Of a stretch of DNA of 64,000 nt, positions 44,095 to 53,848 are shown piece after piece. The stretch is taken from assembly GCA_016899975.1 (NCBI GenBank), contig JACJJN010000002.1, positions 1 to 64,000 of the forward strand, given 5' to 3'. This stretch comes from Lacrimispora saccharolytica. GTDB taxonomy: Bacteria > Bacillota > Clostridia > Lachnospirales > Lachnospiraceae. How positions within the stretch are numbered: position 1 is the first letter of the stretch; each line of letters starts with the position of its first letter. The translations under genes were made by a program, and so were the position numbers. The notes under the pieces were generated by a model. It was not told where the DNA came from. It made no database searches and saw only the letters and a list, made by a program, of their open reading frames with translations.

Positions 44095-44105
44095 TTACAA
44101 AAGGT

Positions 44106-44134
44106 ACTATACACCATCTTCCGGGAAAATGCAA
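44106..44134 (-). promoter_or_regulatory. Promoter of tRNA-Glu
   Basis: On the minus strand TTGCAT (44129-44134), 17-bp spacer, TATAGT (44106-44111). The mature 5' end is 12 nt past the -10. Confidence 0.6.
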
Positions 44135-44269
44135 GCACTTTTTTAAAATTTTTTCAAATTACTGAAAAAACAGAAAAAAGAGAAAATGAAACGGGAATTG
44201 AATTTTTGCGTTTCAAATGATATAATCTCAGTCTGTGTGCCGCGGCAGAGCCCACAGATATCCTGGATA

Positions 44270-44297
44270 GTAACGGTTCAGCCAATTGAACGGTTAC
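44270..44297 (+). repeat. Dispersed palindromic element, copy 1
   Basis: GTAACGGTTCA-GCCAAT-TGAACGGTTAC, an 11-bp inverted repeat with one mismatch. A close relative with loop GCCATT lies at 60729-60758 in the opposite orientation, also near a tRNA gene. No gene lies in 44095-44394 apart from this. Confidence 0.6.
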
Positions 44298-44394
44298 TCT
44301 GGATACAAACAGATGTTCGAAAAGGCTTGCAGGCATTTTTTGTATGTGTTATAGTGTAAGACAGTGATAAAATACGAAAGCAAAGGGGAAAATC

Positions 44395-45060
44395 ATGTAT
44401 CAGGGAGCGATTTTTGATCTTGACGGAACGATTCTGGATTCTATGCATGTATGGAGAGAGATTGATGCGGAGTTTCTGGGACGGCGCGGACTTGCGGTGC
44501 CGGAAGATTATCTGGAAGCCATCACGCCGCTTGGATTTGACAAGGCGGCGGAATATACGATCCGGAGATTTTCTCTTCCGGAGAGCCGGGAAGAAATTAT
44601 CCGCGAGTGGTACCAGATGGCGCAGGAGGCCTATCAGAACCGGGTGGAACTGAAAGAGGGAGCCGGAGAATGGCTGAAGTATCTGAAAGAGAAAGGAATC
44701 CCCCTGGCGGTGGCGACGGCATCGGATGAGGCACTGTTTGTTCCGGCGTTGAAGCGCACCGGGATTTACGGGTATTTTGATGCTTTTGTGACCGTGAAAG
44801 AGGTGGTAAGAGGAAAAGGCTTTCCTGATATTTATGAGAAAGCGGCGGCAAGGATCGGACGCCAGCCAGGACAGTGCGTGGTGTTTGAGGATATCCTGAA
44901 AGGGATTGAAGGCGCCAGAATGGGAGGCTTCTGTGCGGTGGCGGTTTACGATGAGAACAGCGCGGACGATGAAGCACGCATCCGTGCCGCGGCAGATTAT
45001 TATATTTATGAGTATAAACAGCTTCTGAATGGAAATCCACAGTTGTTTAAAGAAAAGTAG
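44395..45060 (+). CDS. HAD family hydrolase (beta-phosphoglucomutase-like)
   Basis: 221-residue HAD phosphatase/phosphomutase with a helical cap (subfamily IA). Motif I FDLDGTILDSM (nucleophile Asp near 8), motif II VATASD, motif III Lys in VRGKGFPDIYEKAA, motif IV VFEDILKGIEGA. Substrate not predictable. GGGGAAAATC precedes the ATG. It is followed 24 nt later by the topoisomerase genes. Confidence 0.9.
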   Translation: MYQGAIFDLDGTILDSMHVWREIDAEFLGRRGLAVPEDYLEAITPLGFDKAAEYTIRRFSLPESREEIIREWYQMAQEAYQNRVELKEGAGEWLKYLKEKGIPLAVATASDEALFVPALKRTGIYGYFDAFVTVKEVVRGKGFPDIYEKAAARIGRQPGQCVVFEDILKGIEGARMGGFCAVAVYDENSADDEARIRAAADYYIYEYKQLLNGNPQLFKEK

Positions 45061-45083
45061 AGGAAAGATAGAAGGAGTAGACA

Positions 45084-47006
45084 ATGGGAAAAAATCAGAC
45101 ATATGACGCCAGCAGTATTTCTGTGCTGGAAGGCCTGGAGGCAGTCCGCAAGCGTCCGGGTATGTATATAGGAAGCACATCGCGCAAAGGACTGAATCAC
45201 CTGATCTACGAGATCGTGGACAATGCGGTGGACGAGCATCTTGCGGGATACTGCGATACCATCGATGTATTTCTGGAAAAGGACGGATCCTGTACCGTTT
45301 CTGACAATGGGCGTGGAATTCCGGTGGGAATGCATGAGAAAGGTGTGCCGGCAGAACGGCTGGTATTTACAACGCTCCATGCCGGAGGAAAGTTTGACAA
45401 TTCCGCCTACAAGACCAGCGGCGGTCTCCATGGTGTCGGTTCCTCGGTGGTCAATGCGCTGTCAGAGTATATGGATGTGGAGATCAGCGTCGGAGGAATG
45501 ATCCATCATGATCATTTTGAGCGGGGCGTTCCCACCGTTGAGCTGGTGGACGGGCTGCTTCCGACCATCGGCAAGACCAGAAGTACGGGAAGCAAGATCA
45601 ATTTCCTTCCGGACAGTGAGATCTTTGAGCGGACAGATTTTTCCGCCGCGGAGGTCAAAAGCCGCCTCCATGAAACGGCGTATCTGAATCCCAATCTGAC
45701 CATCCGGTTCGAGGACCGAAGAGGCGCGGAGACCGAGCAGATCACCTACCATGAGCCGGAAGGCATCGTGGGATTTGTCCGCGATATCAACCGGAAAAAA
45801 GAGACGATCCATGAGCCGGTATATTTTCAGGGAGAAGCCGAGGGGATCACGGTGGAATGCGCGTTCCAGTATGTCAACGAGTTCCAGGAGAATGTGCTGG
45901 GCTTCTGCAATAATATCTACAACGCAGAGGGCGGTACGCATCTGACCGGTTTCAAAACGACCTTCACCCAGGTGATGAACAGCTATGCCCGGGAACTGGG
46001 AATCCTGAAAGAAAAGGACAGCAATTTTACCGGAGCGGATATCCGGAACGGAATGACGGCGGTAATCTCCATCAAGCACCCGGATCCGAGATTTGAAGGC
46101 CAGACCAAGACGAAGCTGGATAATCCGGATGCATCGAGAGCGACGGGAAAGGTTACCGGTGAGGAAGTACCGAGATATTTCGACCGGAACCTGGAAGTGC
46201 TCAAAAATGTCCTGGCATGTGCGGAACGCTCCGCCAAGATCCGGAAGACCGAGGAAAAGGCAAAGACCAACATGCTGACCAAACAGAAATATTCCTTCGA
46301 TTCCAACGGAAAGCTTGCCAATTGTGAGAGCAGGGATCCGTCCCGCTGTGAGATCTTTATCGTGGAGGGAGATTCCGCCGGCGGTTCCGCAAAAACAGCC
46401 CGGGACAGAAATTTCCAGGCGATCCTGCCGATCCGCGGAAAGATCCTGAACGTGGAAAAAGCCAGCATCGACAAAGTGCTTGCCAACGCGGAGATCAAGT
46501 CCATGATCAATGCCTTCGGCTGCGGATTTTCCGAAGGGTATGGAAACGACTTTGACATCGCAAAACTCCGCTACGATAAGATCATCATCATGGCGGACGC
46601 GGATGTGGACGGCGCGCATATTTCCACGCTGCTCCTGACGCTGTTTTACCGGTTTATGCCGGAATTGATTTACGAAGGACATGTATATATCGCGATGCCG
46701 CCGCTGTACAAGGCGATTCCGTCCAGGGGACAGGAAGAATATCTGTACGACGACAAGGCGCTTGCACGGTACCGCAAAACCCATAAAGGCAATTTTATCC
46801 TCCAGCGGTACAAGGGTCTTGGAGAGATGGACCCGGATCAGCTGTGGGAGACGACATTGAATCCGGAGACCCGCAGGATGAAGCTGGTGGAGATTGAGGA
46901 TGCCCGGATGGCTTCCGAGGTGACCGAGATCCTGATGGGAACCGAAGTACCGCCGAGAAAGGCGTTTATCTACGAGCACGCGGAAGACGCGGAGCTGGAT
47001 ATCTGA
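45084..47006 (+). CDS. parE: Type IIA topoisomerase ATPase subunit, ParE/GyrB type
   Basis: 640 residues. GHKL ATPase: EIVDNAVDEHLAG, DNGRGIPVGMHEK, GGLHGVGSSVVNAL; transducer; Toprim FIVEGDSAGGSAK (about 430) and MADADVDGAHI; C-terminal GLGEMDPDQLWETT. GyrB and ParE are hard to tell apart by ATPase motifs. ParE is preferred because the partner gene lacks a GyrA box and because the usual dnaA-dnaN-recF neighbourhood of gyrBA is not here. Starts with GGAGTAGAC before ATG. It forms topoisomerase IV with the next gene, decatenating chromosomes. Confidence 0.85.
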   Translation: MGKNQTYDASSISVLEGLEAVRKRPGMYIGSTSRKGLNHLIYEIVDNAVDEHLAGYCDTIDVFLEKDGSCTVSDNGRGIPVGMHEKGVPAERLVFTTLHAGGKFDNSAYKTSGGLHGVGSSVVNALSEYMDVEISVGGMIHHDHFERGVPTVELVDGLLPTIGKTRSTGSKINFLPDSEIFERTDFSAAEVKSRLHETAYLNPNLTIRFEDRRGAETEQITYHEPEGIVGFVRDINRKKETIHEPVYFQGEAEGITVECAFQYVNEFQENVLGFCNNIYNAEGGTHLTGFKTTFTQVMNSYARELGILKEKDSNFTGADIRNGMTAVISIKHPDPRFEGQTKTKLDNPDASRATGKVTGEEVPRYFDRNLEVLKNVLACAERSAKIRKTEEKAKTNMLTKQKYSFDSNGKLANCESRDPSRCEIFIVEGDSAGGSAKTARDRNFQAILPIRGKILNVEKASIDKVLANAEIKSMINAFGCGFSEGYGNDFDIAKLRYDKIIIMADADVDGAHISTLLLTLFYRFMPELIYEGHVYIAMPPLYKAIPSRGQEEYLYDDKALARYRKTHKGNFILQRYKGLGEMDPDQLWETTLNPETRRMKLVEIEDARMASEVTEILMGTEVPPRKAFIYEHAEDAELDI

Positions 47007-47024
47007 GAAAGGGAATGACAAAGC

Positions 47025-49268
47025 ATGGAAGAACAGATTATACGAACCGAATACTCCGAGCTGATGCAGAAGTCCTACATTGACTATGCAATGAGCGTGA
47101 TCATCGCCCGGGCGCTTCCGGATGTCCGGGACGGACTGAAGCCGGTGCAGCGACGGACGCTTTACGATATGTATGAACTGGGGATCCAGTATGACCGGCC
47201 GTACCGGAAATGCGCCCGTATCGTGGGCGACACCATGGGTAAATATCATCCCCACGGGGACAGTTCCATCTATGAAGCGCTGGTTGTGATGGCGCAGGAG
47301 TTTAAAAAAGGCCTTCCGCTGGTGGACGGTCATGGAAATTTCGGCTCCATCGAGGGAGATGGAGCTGCGGCGATGCGATATACGGAAGCGCGCCTTCAGA
47401 AGATGACCCAGGAGGTTTATCTGCGGGATCTGGACAAAAATGTGGTGGATTTCATCCCGAACTTTGACGGCACCGAGAAAGAGCCGGAGGTACTCCCTGT
47501 CCGTGTGCCGAACCTTCTGGTCAATGGAGCGGACGGCATTGCGGTCGGTATGGCGACCAGTATTCCGCCCCACAATCTTGGCGAGGTGGTGGACGCGGTC
47601 CGCGCTTATCTGGAAAACAACGAGATCACCGTGGCGGAACTGATGCAGTATATTCAGGGCCCGGATTTCCCCACTGGAGGAATTGTGGTCAACAAAGACG
47701 AGCTGCTGAAGATCTATGAGACGGGAACCGGAAAGATCCGGATTCGCGGAAAAGTGGAAGTGGAAAAAGGCAAGGGCGGCAGACAGTATCTTGTCATCAC
47801 CGAGATCCCGTACCCGATGATCGGCGCGAACATCGGAAAATTCCTCAATGACGTGGCGGCGCTGGTGGAGAGCAAAAAGGCGCCGGATATCACCGATATC
47901 TCCAATCAGTCTTCCAAGGAAGGCATCCGGATCGTCCTGGAACTGAAAAAGGGAGCGGACGCGGAATATCTGACCAATATGCTGTACAAGAAGACCCGGT
48001 TGGAAGACACCTTCAGTGTCAATATGCTTGCGGTTGCGGATCGGAAGCCGGAGACGCTGAACCTGAAGCAGGTGATCGAGCACCATGTGGATTTCCAGTT
48101 TGAGGTGACCCGGAAGAAGTATCAGACGCTGCTGAACAAGGAGACGGAGCGCAGGGAGGTACAGGAAGGCCTGATCAAAGCCTGTGATGTGATCGACCTG
48201 ATCATCGAAATTCTCCGGGGAAGCAAGACTCAGAAGCAGGTGCGCGTCTGCCTGACCGATGGCGTGACGGAGGGCATCCGGTTCAAAACGAAAGAAAGCC
48301 AGAAGCAGGCTGCCCAGCTGCGCTTTACCGAGCGCCAGACAACGGCGATCCTGGAGATGCGTCTCCAGAAACTCATCGGACTGGAGATCGAGGCGCTGAA
48401 GAAAGAACATGAGGAAACGCTTCGAAAGATCGACCGGTATGAAGATATTCTGAACAACTATTCCTCCATGACCGCGGTGATCCTGGAAGATCTGGAGCAG
48501 ATCAAAAAGGAATACGCAAAGCCCCGCAGGACGGCGGTGGAAAACGCGAAGGAGATTGTTTTTGAGGAAGCAAAGGTTGAGGAGATGGACGTTGTTTTCC
48601 TGATGGACCGTTTTGGCTATGCGAAAACCATCGACACTACGGCTTTCGAGCGAAACAAAGAGAGCGCCCTGGCGGAAAACCGGTATGTGTTCCGCTGCAG
48701 GAACACGGACAAGATCTGTGTGTTTACCGATAAGGGACAGATGCATACGATCAAGGTCATGGATCTGCCTTACGGAAGATTCCGGGACAAGGGCACACCC
48801 ATCGATAACTTTGGAAATTACAGCAGCGCCGCAGAGCAGATGATCTATGTGGACGCCCTTGAAAATATAAAGAACCATAAGCTTCTGTTCGTCTCCAGGG
48901 CAGGTATGGTAAAACAGGTGGACGGCGCAGAATTTGATGTGGTGAAGCGGACGATCGCTGCCACAAAACTTTCCGATGAGACAGACAGTCTCGTGTTCGC
49001 CGGGGTGTGTGATGAGAACGAGTATGTGGTTCTCCAGTCCGGGGATGGATATTTCCTGAAGTTCCTGGTGCAGGAAGTGCCGGAAAAGAAAAAGGCAGCC
49101 ATCGGCGTCCGGGGAATCCGGCTGGGAGCGGGAGATTTTGTGGAACATGCGTATCTGCTGGCAAACGGTATGGATTACCGAATCGTCTACAAAGAGAAAG
49201 AAATCTCCCTGGCGGACCGCATTAAGCTGGCGAAGAGAGACGGAAAAGGCACGAAAATCAGGGTATAA
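47025..49268 (+). CDS. parC: Type IIA topoisomerase cleavage subunit, ParC/GyrA type
   Basis: 747 residues, 18 nt after parE. Breakage-reunion domain with catalytic Tyr119 ([10 protein letters not shown]), quinolone-region [12 protein letters not shown] (about 75-86), and long coiled coil to about 490. In the C-terminal propeller the place where GyrA has QRRGGKG reads [12 protein letters not shown], so there is no GyrA box and wrapping-driven supercoiling is not expected; this favours ParC. The length is also ParC-like for Bacillota (GyrA usually exceeds 820). Confidence 0.85.
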   Translation: MEEQIIRTEYSELMQKSYIDYAMSVIIARALPDVRDGLKPVQRRTLYDMYELGIQYDRPYRKCARIVGDTMGKYHPHGDSSIYEALVVMAQEFKKGLPLVDGHGNFGSIEGDGAAAMRYTEARLQKMTQEVYLRDLDKNVVDFIPNFDGTEKEPEVLPVRVPNLLVNGADGIAVGMATSIPPHNLGEVVDAVRAYLENNEITVAELMQYIQGPDFPTGGIVVNKDELLKIYETGTGKIRIRGKVEVEKGKGGRQYLVITEIPYPMIGANIGKFLNDVAALVESKKAPDITDISNQSSKEGIRIVLELKKGADAEYLTNMLYKKTRLEDTFSVNMLAVADRKPETLNLKQVIEHHVDFQFEVTRKKYQTLLNKETERREVQEGLIKACDVIDLIIEILRGSKTQKQVRVCLTDGVTEGIRFKTKESQKQAAQLRFTERQTTAILEMRLQKLIGLEIEALKKEHEETLRKIDRYEDILNNYSSMTAVILEDLEQIKKEYAKPRRTAVENAKEIVFEEAKVEEMDVVFLMDRFGYAKTIDTTAFERNKESALAENRYVFRCRNTDKICVFTDKGQMHTIKVMDLPYGRFRDKGTPIDNFGNYSSAAEQMIYVDALENIKNHKLLFVSRAGMVKQVDGAEFDVVKRTIAATKLSDETDSLVFAGVCDENEYVVLQSGDGYFLKFLVQEVPEKKKAAIGVRGIRLGAGDFVEHAYLLANGMDYRIVYKEKEISLADRIKLAKRDGKGTKIRV

Positions 49269-49365
49269 AATTTGTATGATTCTTTGTGAAAGATAGATAG
49301 AAATGCGGATAATTTCCTGTCGATATTTCATGAAAACATCATATTATGCTAAAATATACCAAAAT

Positions 49366-49399
49366 TGTTCTAACATTTTTGAACAGATTGTGGTATGAT
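49366..49399 (+). promoter_or_regulatory. Promoter and inverted repeat of the TIM-barrel/oxidoreductase operon
   Basis: TAACAT (49371-49376), 17-bp spacer, TATGAT (49394-49399) preceded by TGG (extended -10). The inverted repeat TGTTC (49366-49370)/GAACA (49381-49385) with 10-bp spacing straddles the -35 and could be an operator. Confidence 0.5.
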
Positions 49400-49439
49400 G
49401 AGTATATAAATTTATGATACAGAGGAAAGGTAGGATATC

Positions 49440-50321
49440 ATGGAAAAAATTATTATTTCCGGTTTTGCTGATGAGATCAGCCCTGAGTTGGACAAGCAGC
49501 TGCAGGTTGTGCGTGAACTTGGAATGGATCATATTTCTCTTCGCTCTGCAGATGGAAAGGGAATCGCTGAATACACAGCAGAAGAGTTTGCTGAGAAGCT
49601 GCTTCCGCGCCTGGATGAGGCTCAGGTCAAGATCTCTTCTATGGGATCTCCGATCGGAAAGATCCAGATCGACAGCGAGGAAGATTTTGAAAAGCAGAAA
49701 GCACAGCTGGAAGAAATCTGTAAGATGTGCAACATGAGCGGATGCCGTTATATCCGTATGTTCAGCTTCTATATTCCGAAGGACAAGAATCCGGACGATT
49801 ATAAGGACGAAGTGATCGCGAAGCTGAAAGAGTTTGTGAAGATTGCGGAGAAGTACAACGTGGTTCTTCTTCACGAGAATGAAAAAGACATCTACGGCGA
49901 TATTGCACGCCGCTGCAAAGTGATTTTCGACGAGATTCCAAGCCCGTATTTGAAAGCGGCTTTTGACTTCGCTAACTTTGTACAGTGCAAAGAAGATACC
50001 AAAGAGTGTTGGGAGATGCTCAAGAAACATGTGGTATATATCCACATCAAAGACGCCGTATATACGGATAATGAAAATGTATTATGCGGAACCGGAGACG
50101 GAAAGATCGAAGAACTGTTGAAACAGGCGATCTGCGACGAGGGTTATGAAGGATTCCTGACGCTGGAGCCGCATCTGGTACTGTTTGACACGCTGGCTTC
50201 TCTGGAAACAGAAGCAGCAGAGAATGTTATTAAAGAAAACAAGGCAAAAGATGGTGCAGAGGGATATTCCATGCAGTATCACGCGCTTCTGGATATTCTG
50301 AATCGTATCGGCCTTGCATAA
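49440..50321 (+). CDS. Sugar phosphate isomerase/epimerase-like TIM barrel (first)
   Basis: 293-residue AP-endonuclease-2-like (xylose isomerase-like) TIM barrel. Candidate divalent metal ligands are Glu in LLHENEKD (about 143), Asp in AAFDFANF (about 179), His in YIHIKDA (about 205) and Glu in LTLEPHL (about 245), the normal E-D-H-E set. It probably isomerises, epimerises or dehydrates a keto-sugar. First gene of a four-gene operon (gaps of 29-43 nt). Codons are noticeably optimised across these four genes, suggesting high expression. Confidence 0.85.
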   Translation: MEKIIISGFADEISPELDKQLQVVRELGMDHISLRSADGKGIAEYTAEEFAEKLLPRLDEAQVKISSMGSPIGKIQIDSEEDFEKQKAQLEEICKMCNMSGCRYIRMFSFYIPKDKNPDDYKDEVIAKLKEFVKIAEKYNVVLLHENEKDIYGDIARRCKVIFDEIPSPYLKAAFDFANFVQCKEDTKECWEMLKKHVVYIHIKDAVYTDNENVLCGTGDGKIEELLKQAICDEGYEGFLTLEPHLVLFDTLASLETEAAENVIKENKAKDGAEGYSMQYHALLDILNRIGLA

Positions 50322-50364
50322 AAAAATTTATGCTGTAAAGACAGCGGAATGGAGGATAATTCAA

Positions 50365-51573
50365 ATGGAGAAAAAAATTCGTTTTGGTCTGATCGGAATT
50401 GGTGCTCAGGGTGGAGCATACGCAGGTTTTTTGACCGGGAAAGCAGGAATGCCGGGAATGCCGGTAGCTCCGTGCCCGCCGCACTGTGAACTGGGTGCAC
50501 TTTGCGATATCGATCCGGAAAAGGAAAAAATGTGCAAGGAGAAATATCCGGAGTATCCGTTCTTCACAGACTGGAAAGAAATGGTTGCATCCGGTACAGT
50601 AGATGCAGTTATCACAACAGTTCCGCATTATCTGCATACAGAGATCGCTATCTACTGCCTGGAGCACGGCATGAACGTACTGGTTGAGAAACCGGCAGGC
50701 GTTTACGCAAAAGCTGTTCGTGAAATGAACGAGTGTGCAGCAAAACATCCGGATGTAGCATTCGGTATCATGTTCAATCAGAGAACAAACAAACTGTATC
50801 AGAAAGTAAAAGAGATCGTTGAATCCGGTGAGCTGGGTGGAATCCGTCGTTCCAACTGGATCATCAATACCTGGTGGCGTCCGGACAGCTACTACAAACA
50901 GAGCGCATGGAGAGCTACCTGGGGCGGCGAAGGCGGCGGTGTCCTGGTAAATCAGGCTCCTCATCAGTTAGACCTGTGGCAGTGGATCTGCGGTATCCCG
51001 AGCACTGTATACAGCAACTGCATCTGCGGTGCATACAGAGATAAAGAGAGAGTAAACGTAGAGAACGACGTTACCGTTATTACAGAGTATCCGAACGGCG
51101 CAACAGGAAGCTTTATTACCTGTACACATGACGCTGTCGGAACCGACCGTTTCGAGATCGACCTGGACAAAGGAAAAATCGTAGTAGACGGAAGCAAGAA
51201 AGCAACTGTTTACAGATTCAAACAGTCCGAGGCTGAGATGAACGCAACCATGTCCATGATGGATGTTGCGAAACTGACTTCCGGAAACGCAGCAGGCGCT
51301 GATGGACTCTACACAGTAGAAGAGTTCGAGAACACAGATGGATGGGGATATCAGCATACAACTGTAATGGAGAACTTTGCACTGCATATCCTGACAGGAA
51401 GCCCGCTTCTGGCTCCGGGTTCTGACGGAATCAACGGCGTAAACCTGGCAAATGCAATTCAGCTGTCCAGCTGGCTTGGCAAGAAAGTAGAGAACCCGGT
51501 TGACGAGGATCTGTATCTGGCAGAGCTGAACAAGAAAATTGAAGAAGAAGGACAGTTCCCGACCAGATCATAA
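50365..51573 (+). CDS. Gfo/Idh/MocA family oxidoreductase (first)
   Basis: 402-residue NAD(P)-dependent oxidoreductase. Rossmann motif FGLIGIGAQGGAYAG at the N terminus, EKPAGVYAKAVREM (family EKP motif, Lys near 110), and DLWQWICGIPSTVYSN in the C-terminal alpha/beta domain with HQLDLW as the catalytic His-x-x-D-like segment. It likely oxidises or reduces a hydroxyl of a sugar, glycoside or cyclitol. ATG 50365 follows GGAGGATAA. Shorter relatives have about 340 residues, so it belongs to the long subgroup. Confidence 0.9.
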   Translation: MEKKIRFGLIGIGAQGGAYAGFLTGKAGMPGMPVAPCPPHCELGALCDIDPEKEKMCKEKYPEYPFFTDWKEMVASGTVDAVITTVPHYLHTEIAIYCLEHGMNVLVEKPAGVYAKAVREMNECAAKHPDVAFGIMFNQRTNKLYQKVKEIVESGELGGIRRSNWIINTWWRPDSYYKQSAWRATWGGEGGGVLVNQAPHQLDLWQWICGIPSTVYSNCICGAYRDKERVNVENDVTVITEYPNGATGSFITCTHDAVGTDRFEIDLDKGKIVVDGSKKATVYRFKQSEAEMNATMSMMDVAKLTSGNAAGADGLYTVEEFENTDGWGYQHTTVMENFALHILTGSPLLAPGSDGINGVNLANAIQLSSWLGKKVENPVDEDLYLAELNKKIEEEGQFPTRS

Positions 51574-51609
51574 AATCTGATTTGAGAGTGTGCAGACACG
51601 AGGTGGGTT

Positions 51610-52611
51610 ATGAAAAAAGCAGCAGTGATAGGTCTTGGTGACATCGCCCCGATTCATATTGGAGCGATCGCGGCGAACGATGAAATTGAGCTCTGTGCAG
51701 TGTGTGATATCAATCCCGCTGCCAAAGAGCGCGCGCCGCAGGGAATTCCGTTTTATACGGATTATAAAGAAATGATTCAGAAAGAAAAACCGGACTGTGT
51801 ACATATTTGTCTTCCGCATTATCTCCATTATCCGGTCGCGAAAGAGGCCGCGGAGATGGGAGTCAATGTATTCTGTGAAAAACCGGTGGCTCTGAATCAG
51901 GCACAGGCTGCGGAGTATGTGCAGCTTGAAAAGGACCATCCGGAACTTCAGATCGGTATCTGTCTCCAGAACCGTCTGAATGAGACAACCGAAAAGCTGA
52001 AAGAGCTGATCGAAAATGAAACGTATGGAAAGGTAACGGGAATCCGGGGCATGGTGCCCTGGGCCCGTCCCAAAGAATATTACGATGTGAAGCCGTGGAG
52101 AGGTAAATGGAAAACAGCGGGCGGCGGATGTATGATCAACCAGTCCGTACATACGCTGGATCTTCTGTATTATCTTGCCGGACCGATCAAACGTCTGAAA
52201 GCATCTGTCAGTCAGGTGCTGGATTACGGCATTGAGGTCGAGGATACGGTAACTGCTTCTCTGGAATTTGAAAACGGCGCACATGGTCTTTTCTATGCCA
52301 CCAATGCAAACTTTAAAAATGAGTCTGTTCAGTTGGCAGTAGATATGGAGAGAGCGTCTTTCCGTATGCGTGATAATATCCTGTATCAGGTGGCAGAGGA
52401 CGGTACGGAAACCGTGATCGTGGAAGACCGCAGGATGCCTGGCTCTAAGTTCTATTACGGTGCCAGTCATGAAAAACTGATCCGTAAATTCTACAATAGC
52501 CTGGAAACCGGAAGCGGCGATTATATCCATGTAGCCGATGCGGAGATGAGTATTCGTCTGATCGATGCAATTCAGAATTCCGGTCGTTTCGGAACCTGGA
52601 TCGAGGTATAA
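51610..52611 (+). CDS. Gfo/Idh/MocA family oxidoreductase (second)
   Basis: 333 residues. N-terminal AAVIGLGDIAPIHIGAI, CEKPVALNQAQA (EKP motif near 94), and GGGCMINQSVHTLDLLYYLAGPI with the catalytic His-x-x-D. It shares only family-level similarity with the preceding oxidoreductase, so the two probably act on different intermediates (for example oxidation of the intact glycoside and reduction of the freed keto-sugar). GAGGTGGGTT precedes the ATG. Confidence 0.9.
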   Translation: MKKAAVIGLGDIAPIHIGAIAANDEIELCAVCDINPAAKERAPQGIPFYTDYKEMIQKEKPDCVHICLPHYLHYPVAKEAAEMGVNVFCEKPVALNQAQAAEYVQLEKDHPELQIGICLQNRLNETTEKLKELIENETYGKVTGIRGMVPWARPKEYYDVKPWRGKWKTAGGGCMINQSVHTLDLLYYLAGPIKRLKASVSQVLDYGIEVEDTVTASLEFENGAHGLFYATNANFKNESVQLAVDMERASFRMRDNILYQVAEDGTETVIVEDRRMPGSKFYYGASHEKLIRKFYNSLETGSGDYIHVADAEMSIRLIDAIQNSGRFGTWIEV

Positions 52612-52640
52612 GAGATCTATAAAGGAAGAAGGTATTTGCG

Positions 52641-53510
52641 ATGAAAAGAGGATTAATCGGTATTCAGATGAGTACCATTAAGAAAAAAATTGATGAACTG
52701 GGTGCTTATGAGACCCTGAAAAAATGTGCAGAGCTGGGATACCACTGTGTGGAGGTTTCTCAGGTAAATATGACTCCTGAAAATGTTGCAGGAATGAAAA
52801 AAGCATGCGATGAATTCGGCATCAAGATCGCGGCTTGTACTGCATCTCTGGAGCCGATGATTCCGGGAATGCCGGGAGAGACTCTTGCCACTGATTTTGA
52901 CAAGATCGTAGCAGACTGCAAAACTCTGAACTGTGATATGCTGCGTATCGGTATGCTGCCGATGACCTGCATGGGAAGCAGAGAAAAGGCTCTGGAATTC
53001 GTAAAACGTGCGGATGAGATGGCAGAAAGACTGAAAGCGGAAGGCATCGATCTGTATTATCACAATCATCACGTAGAGTTCGTAAAATATGACGGCGAGT
53101 ATCTGCTGGACATCATTAAGAACAATACGAAACATATGGGATTTGAGCTGGATATCCATTGGATCCACAGAGGCGGCGAGAATCCGGTTGAGTTCATCAA
53201 GAAATATGATGGAAGAATTCGTCTGCTGCATCTGAAAGATTACCGCATTGGTGAAGTAAAGATGCCGGAAGGCGGATTTGATGCAAAAACATTTATGAAT
53301 GCGTTCAATAACATTATTGAATTTGCTGAGGTTGGTGAAGGAAGCCTTCCGGTGAAGGAGTGCATCGAAGCAGGTTTGGCTGGCGGCAGCGAGTACTTCC
53401 TGATTGAGCAGGATGACACCTACGGAAGAGATCCGTTCGAGAGTCTGAAGATCAGCCGTGACAACCTGATCAAACTGGGATTTGCTGACTGGTTTGAACT
53501 GGAGAAATAA
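52641..53510 (+). CDS. Sugar phosphate isomerase/epimerase-like TIM barrel (second)
   Basis: 289-residue AP-endonuclease-2-like TIM barrel. Candidate ligands: LYYHNHHVEF (about 138), GFELDIHWI (Asp about 169), LLHLKDY (His about 196) and FLIEQDD (Glu about 256). The first Glu position appears as HNHHVEF, as in many IolE/isomerase relatives. Last gene of the operon, followed by a strong terminator. Confidence 0.86.
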   Translation: MKRGLIGIQMSTIKKKIDELGAYETLKKCAELGYHCVEVSQVNMTPENVAGMKKACDEFGIKIAACTASLEPMIPGMPGETLATDFDKIVADCKTLNCDMLRIGMLPMTCMGSREKALEFVKRADEMAERLKAEGIDLYYHNHHVEFVKYDGEYLLDIIKNNTKHMGFELDIHWIHRGGENPVEFIKKYDGRIRLLHLKDYRIGEVKMPEGGFDAKTFMNAFNNIIEFAEVGEGSLPVKECIEAGLAGGSEYFLIEQDDTYGRDPFESLKISRDNLIKLGFADWFELEK

Positions 53511-53592
53511 AAACATTTCAGAAAGTCTTTCTGGAATCTGTCGGAATATAGGATAACAGAGTGCATCATGCCGTGCAAACGGTATAGAGCAG

Positions 53593-53640
53593 GCCGCACA
53601 TCTGACAAAGGAATCTTGTCAGGTGTGCGGCTTTTCCTTT
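53593..53640 (+). terminator. Terminator of the TIM-barrel/oxidoreductase operon
   Basis: GCCGCACATCTGACAA (53593-53608) pairs with TTGTCAGGTGTGCGGC (53616-53631) with one G-U pair, followed by TTTTCCTTT. Confidence 0.85.
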
Positions 53641-53701
53641 GCATGTTTTTTGATCGTTTTTCTTTCATGTTTTTCATATTGCGGTCTTTTTATTTTTACC
53701 C

Positions 53702-53762
53702 TTTACAATTGTTTCTTCCTGTGCTATGATAGGACTGTAAATAAGATACCCCATAGGGGTAT
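53702..53762 (+). promoter_or_regulatory. copA promoter and CsoR operator
   Basis: TTTACA (53702-53707), 17-bp spacer, TATGAT (53725-53730), followed by a perfect operator ATACCCC-ATA-GGGGTAT (53746-53762). It matches the csoR operator in length and symmetry and the known GC-rich CsoR box pattern. Confidence 0.87.
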
Positions 53763-53848
53763 ATAAGATAAAGACGAATGGATCCTGAAGAGGGGATTGG
53801 GGCCGGTTGAAGATAGACACAGCCCGGCAGAGTCAGAAAGGAGCAGTT

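Noticed and set aside
41768-44134. Long minus-strand open frame (788 codons) across csoR, pepT and tRNA-Glu
   Set aside because: It crosses a tRNA gene, two terminators and several well-supported plus-strand genes; it is a shadow frame.
45462-49331. Very long open frame (about 1289 codons) on the minus strand opposite the topoisomerase genes
   Set aside because: It lies entirely antisense to parE/parC, has no ribosome binding site, and its composition (His, Leu, Arg, Phe rich) is what antisense reading of these codons gives.
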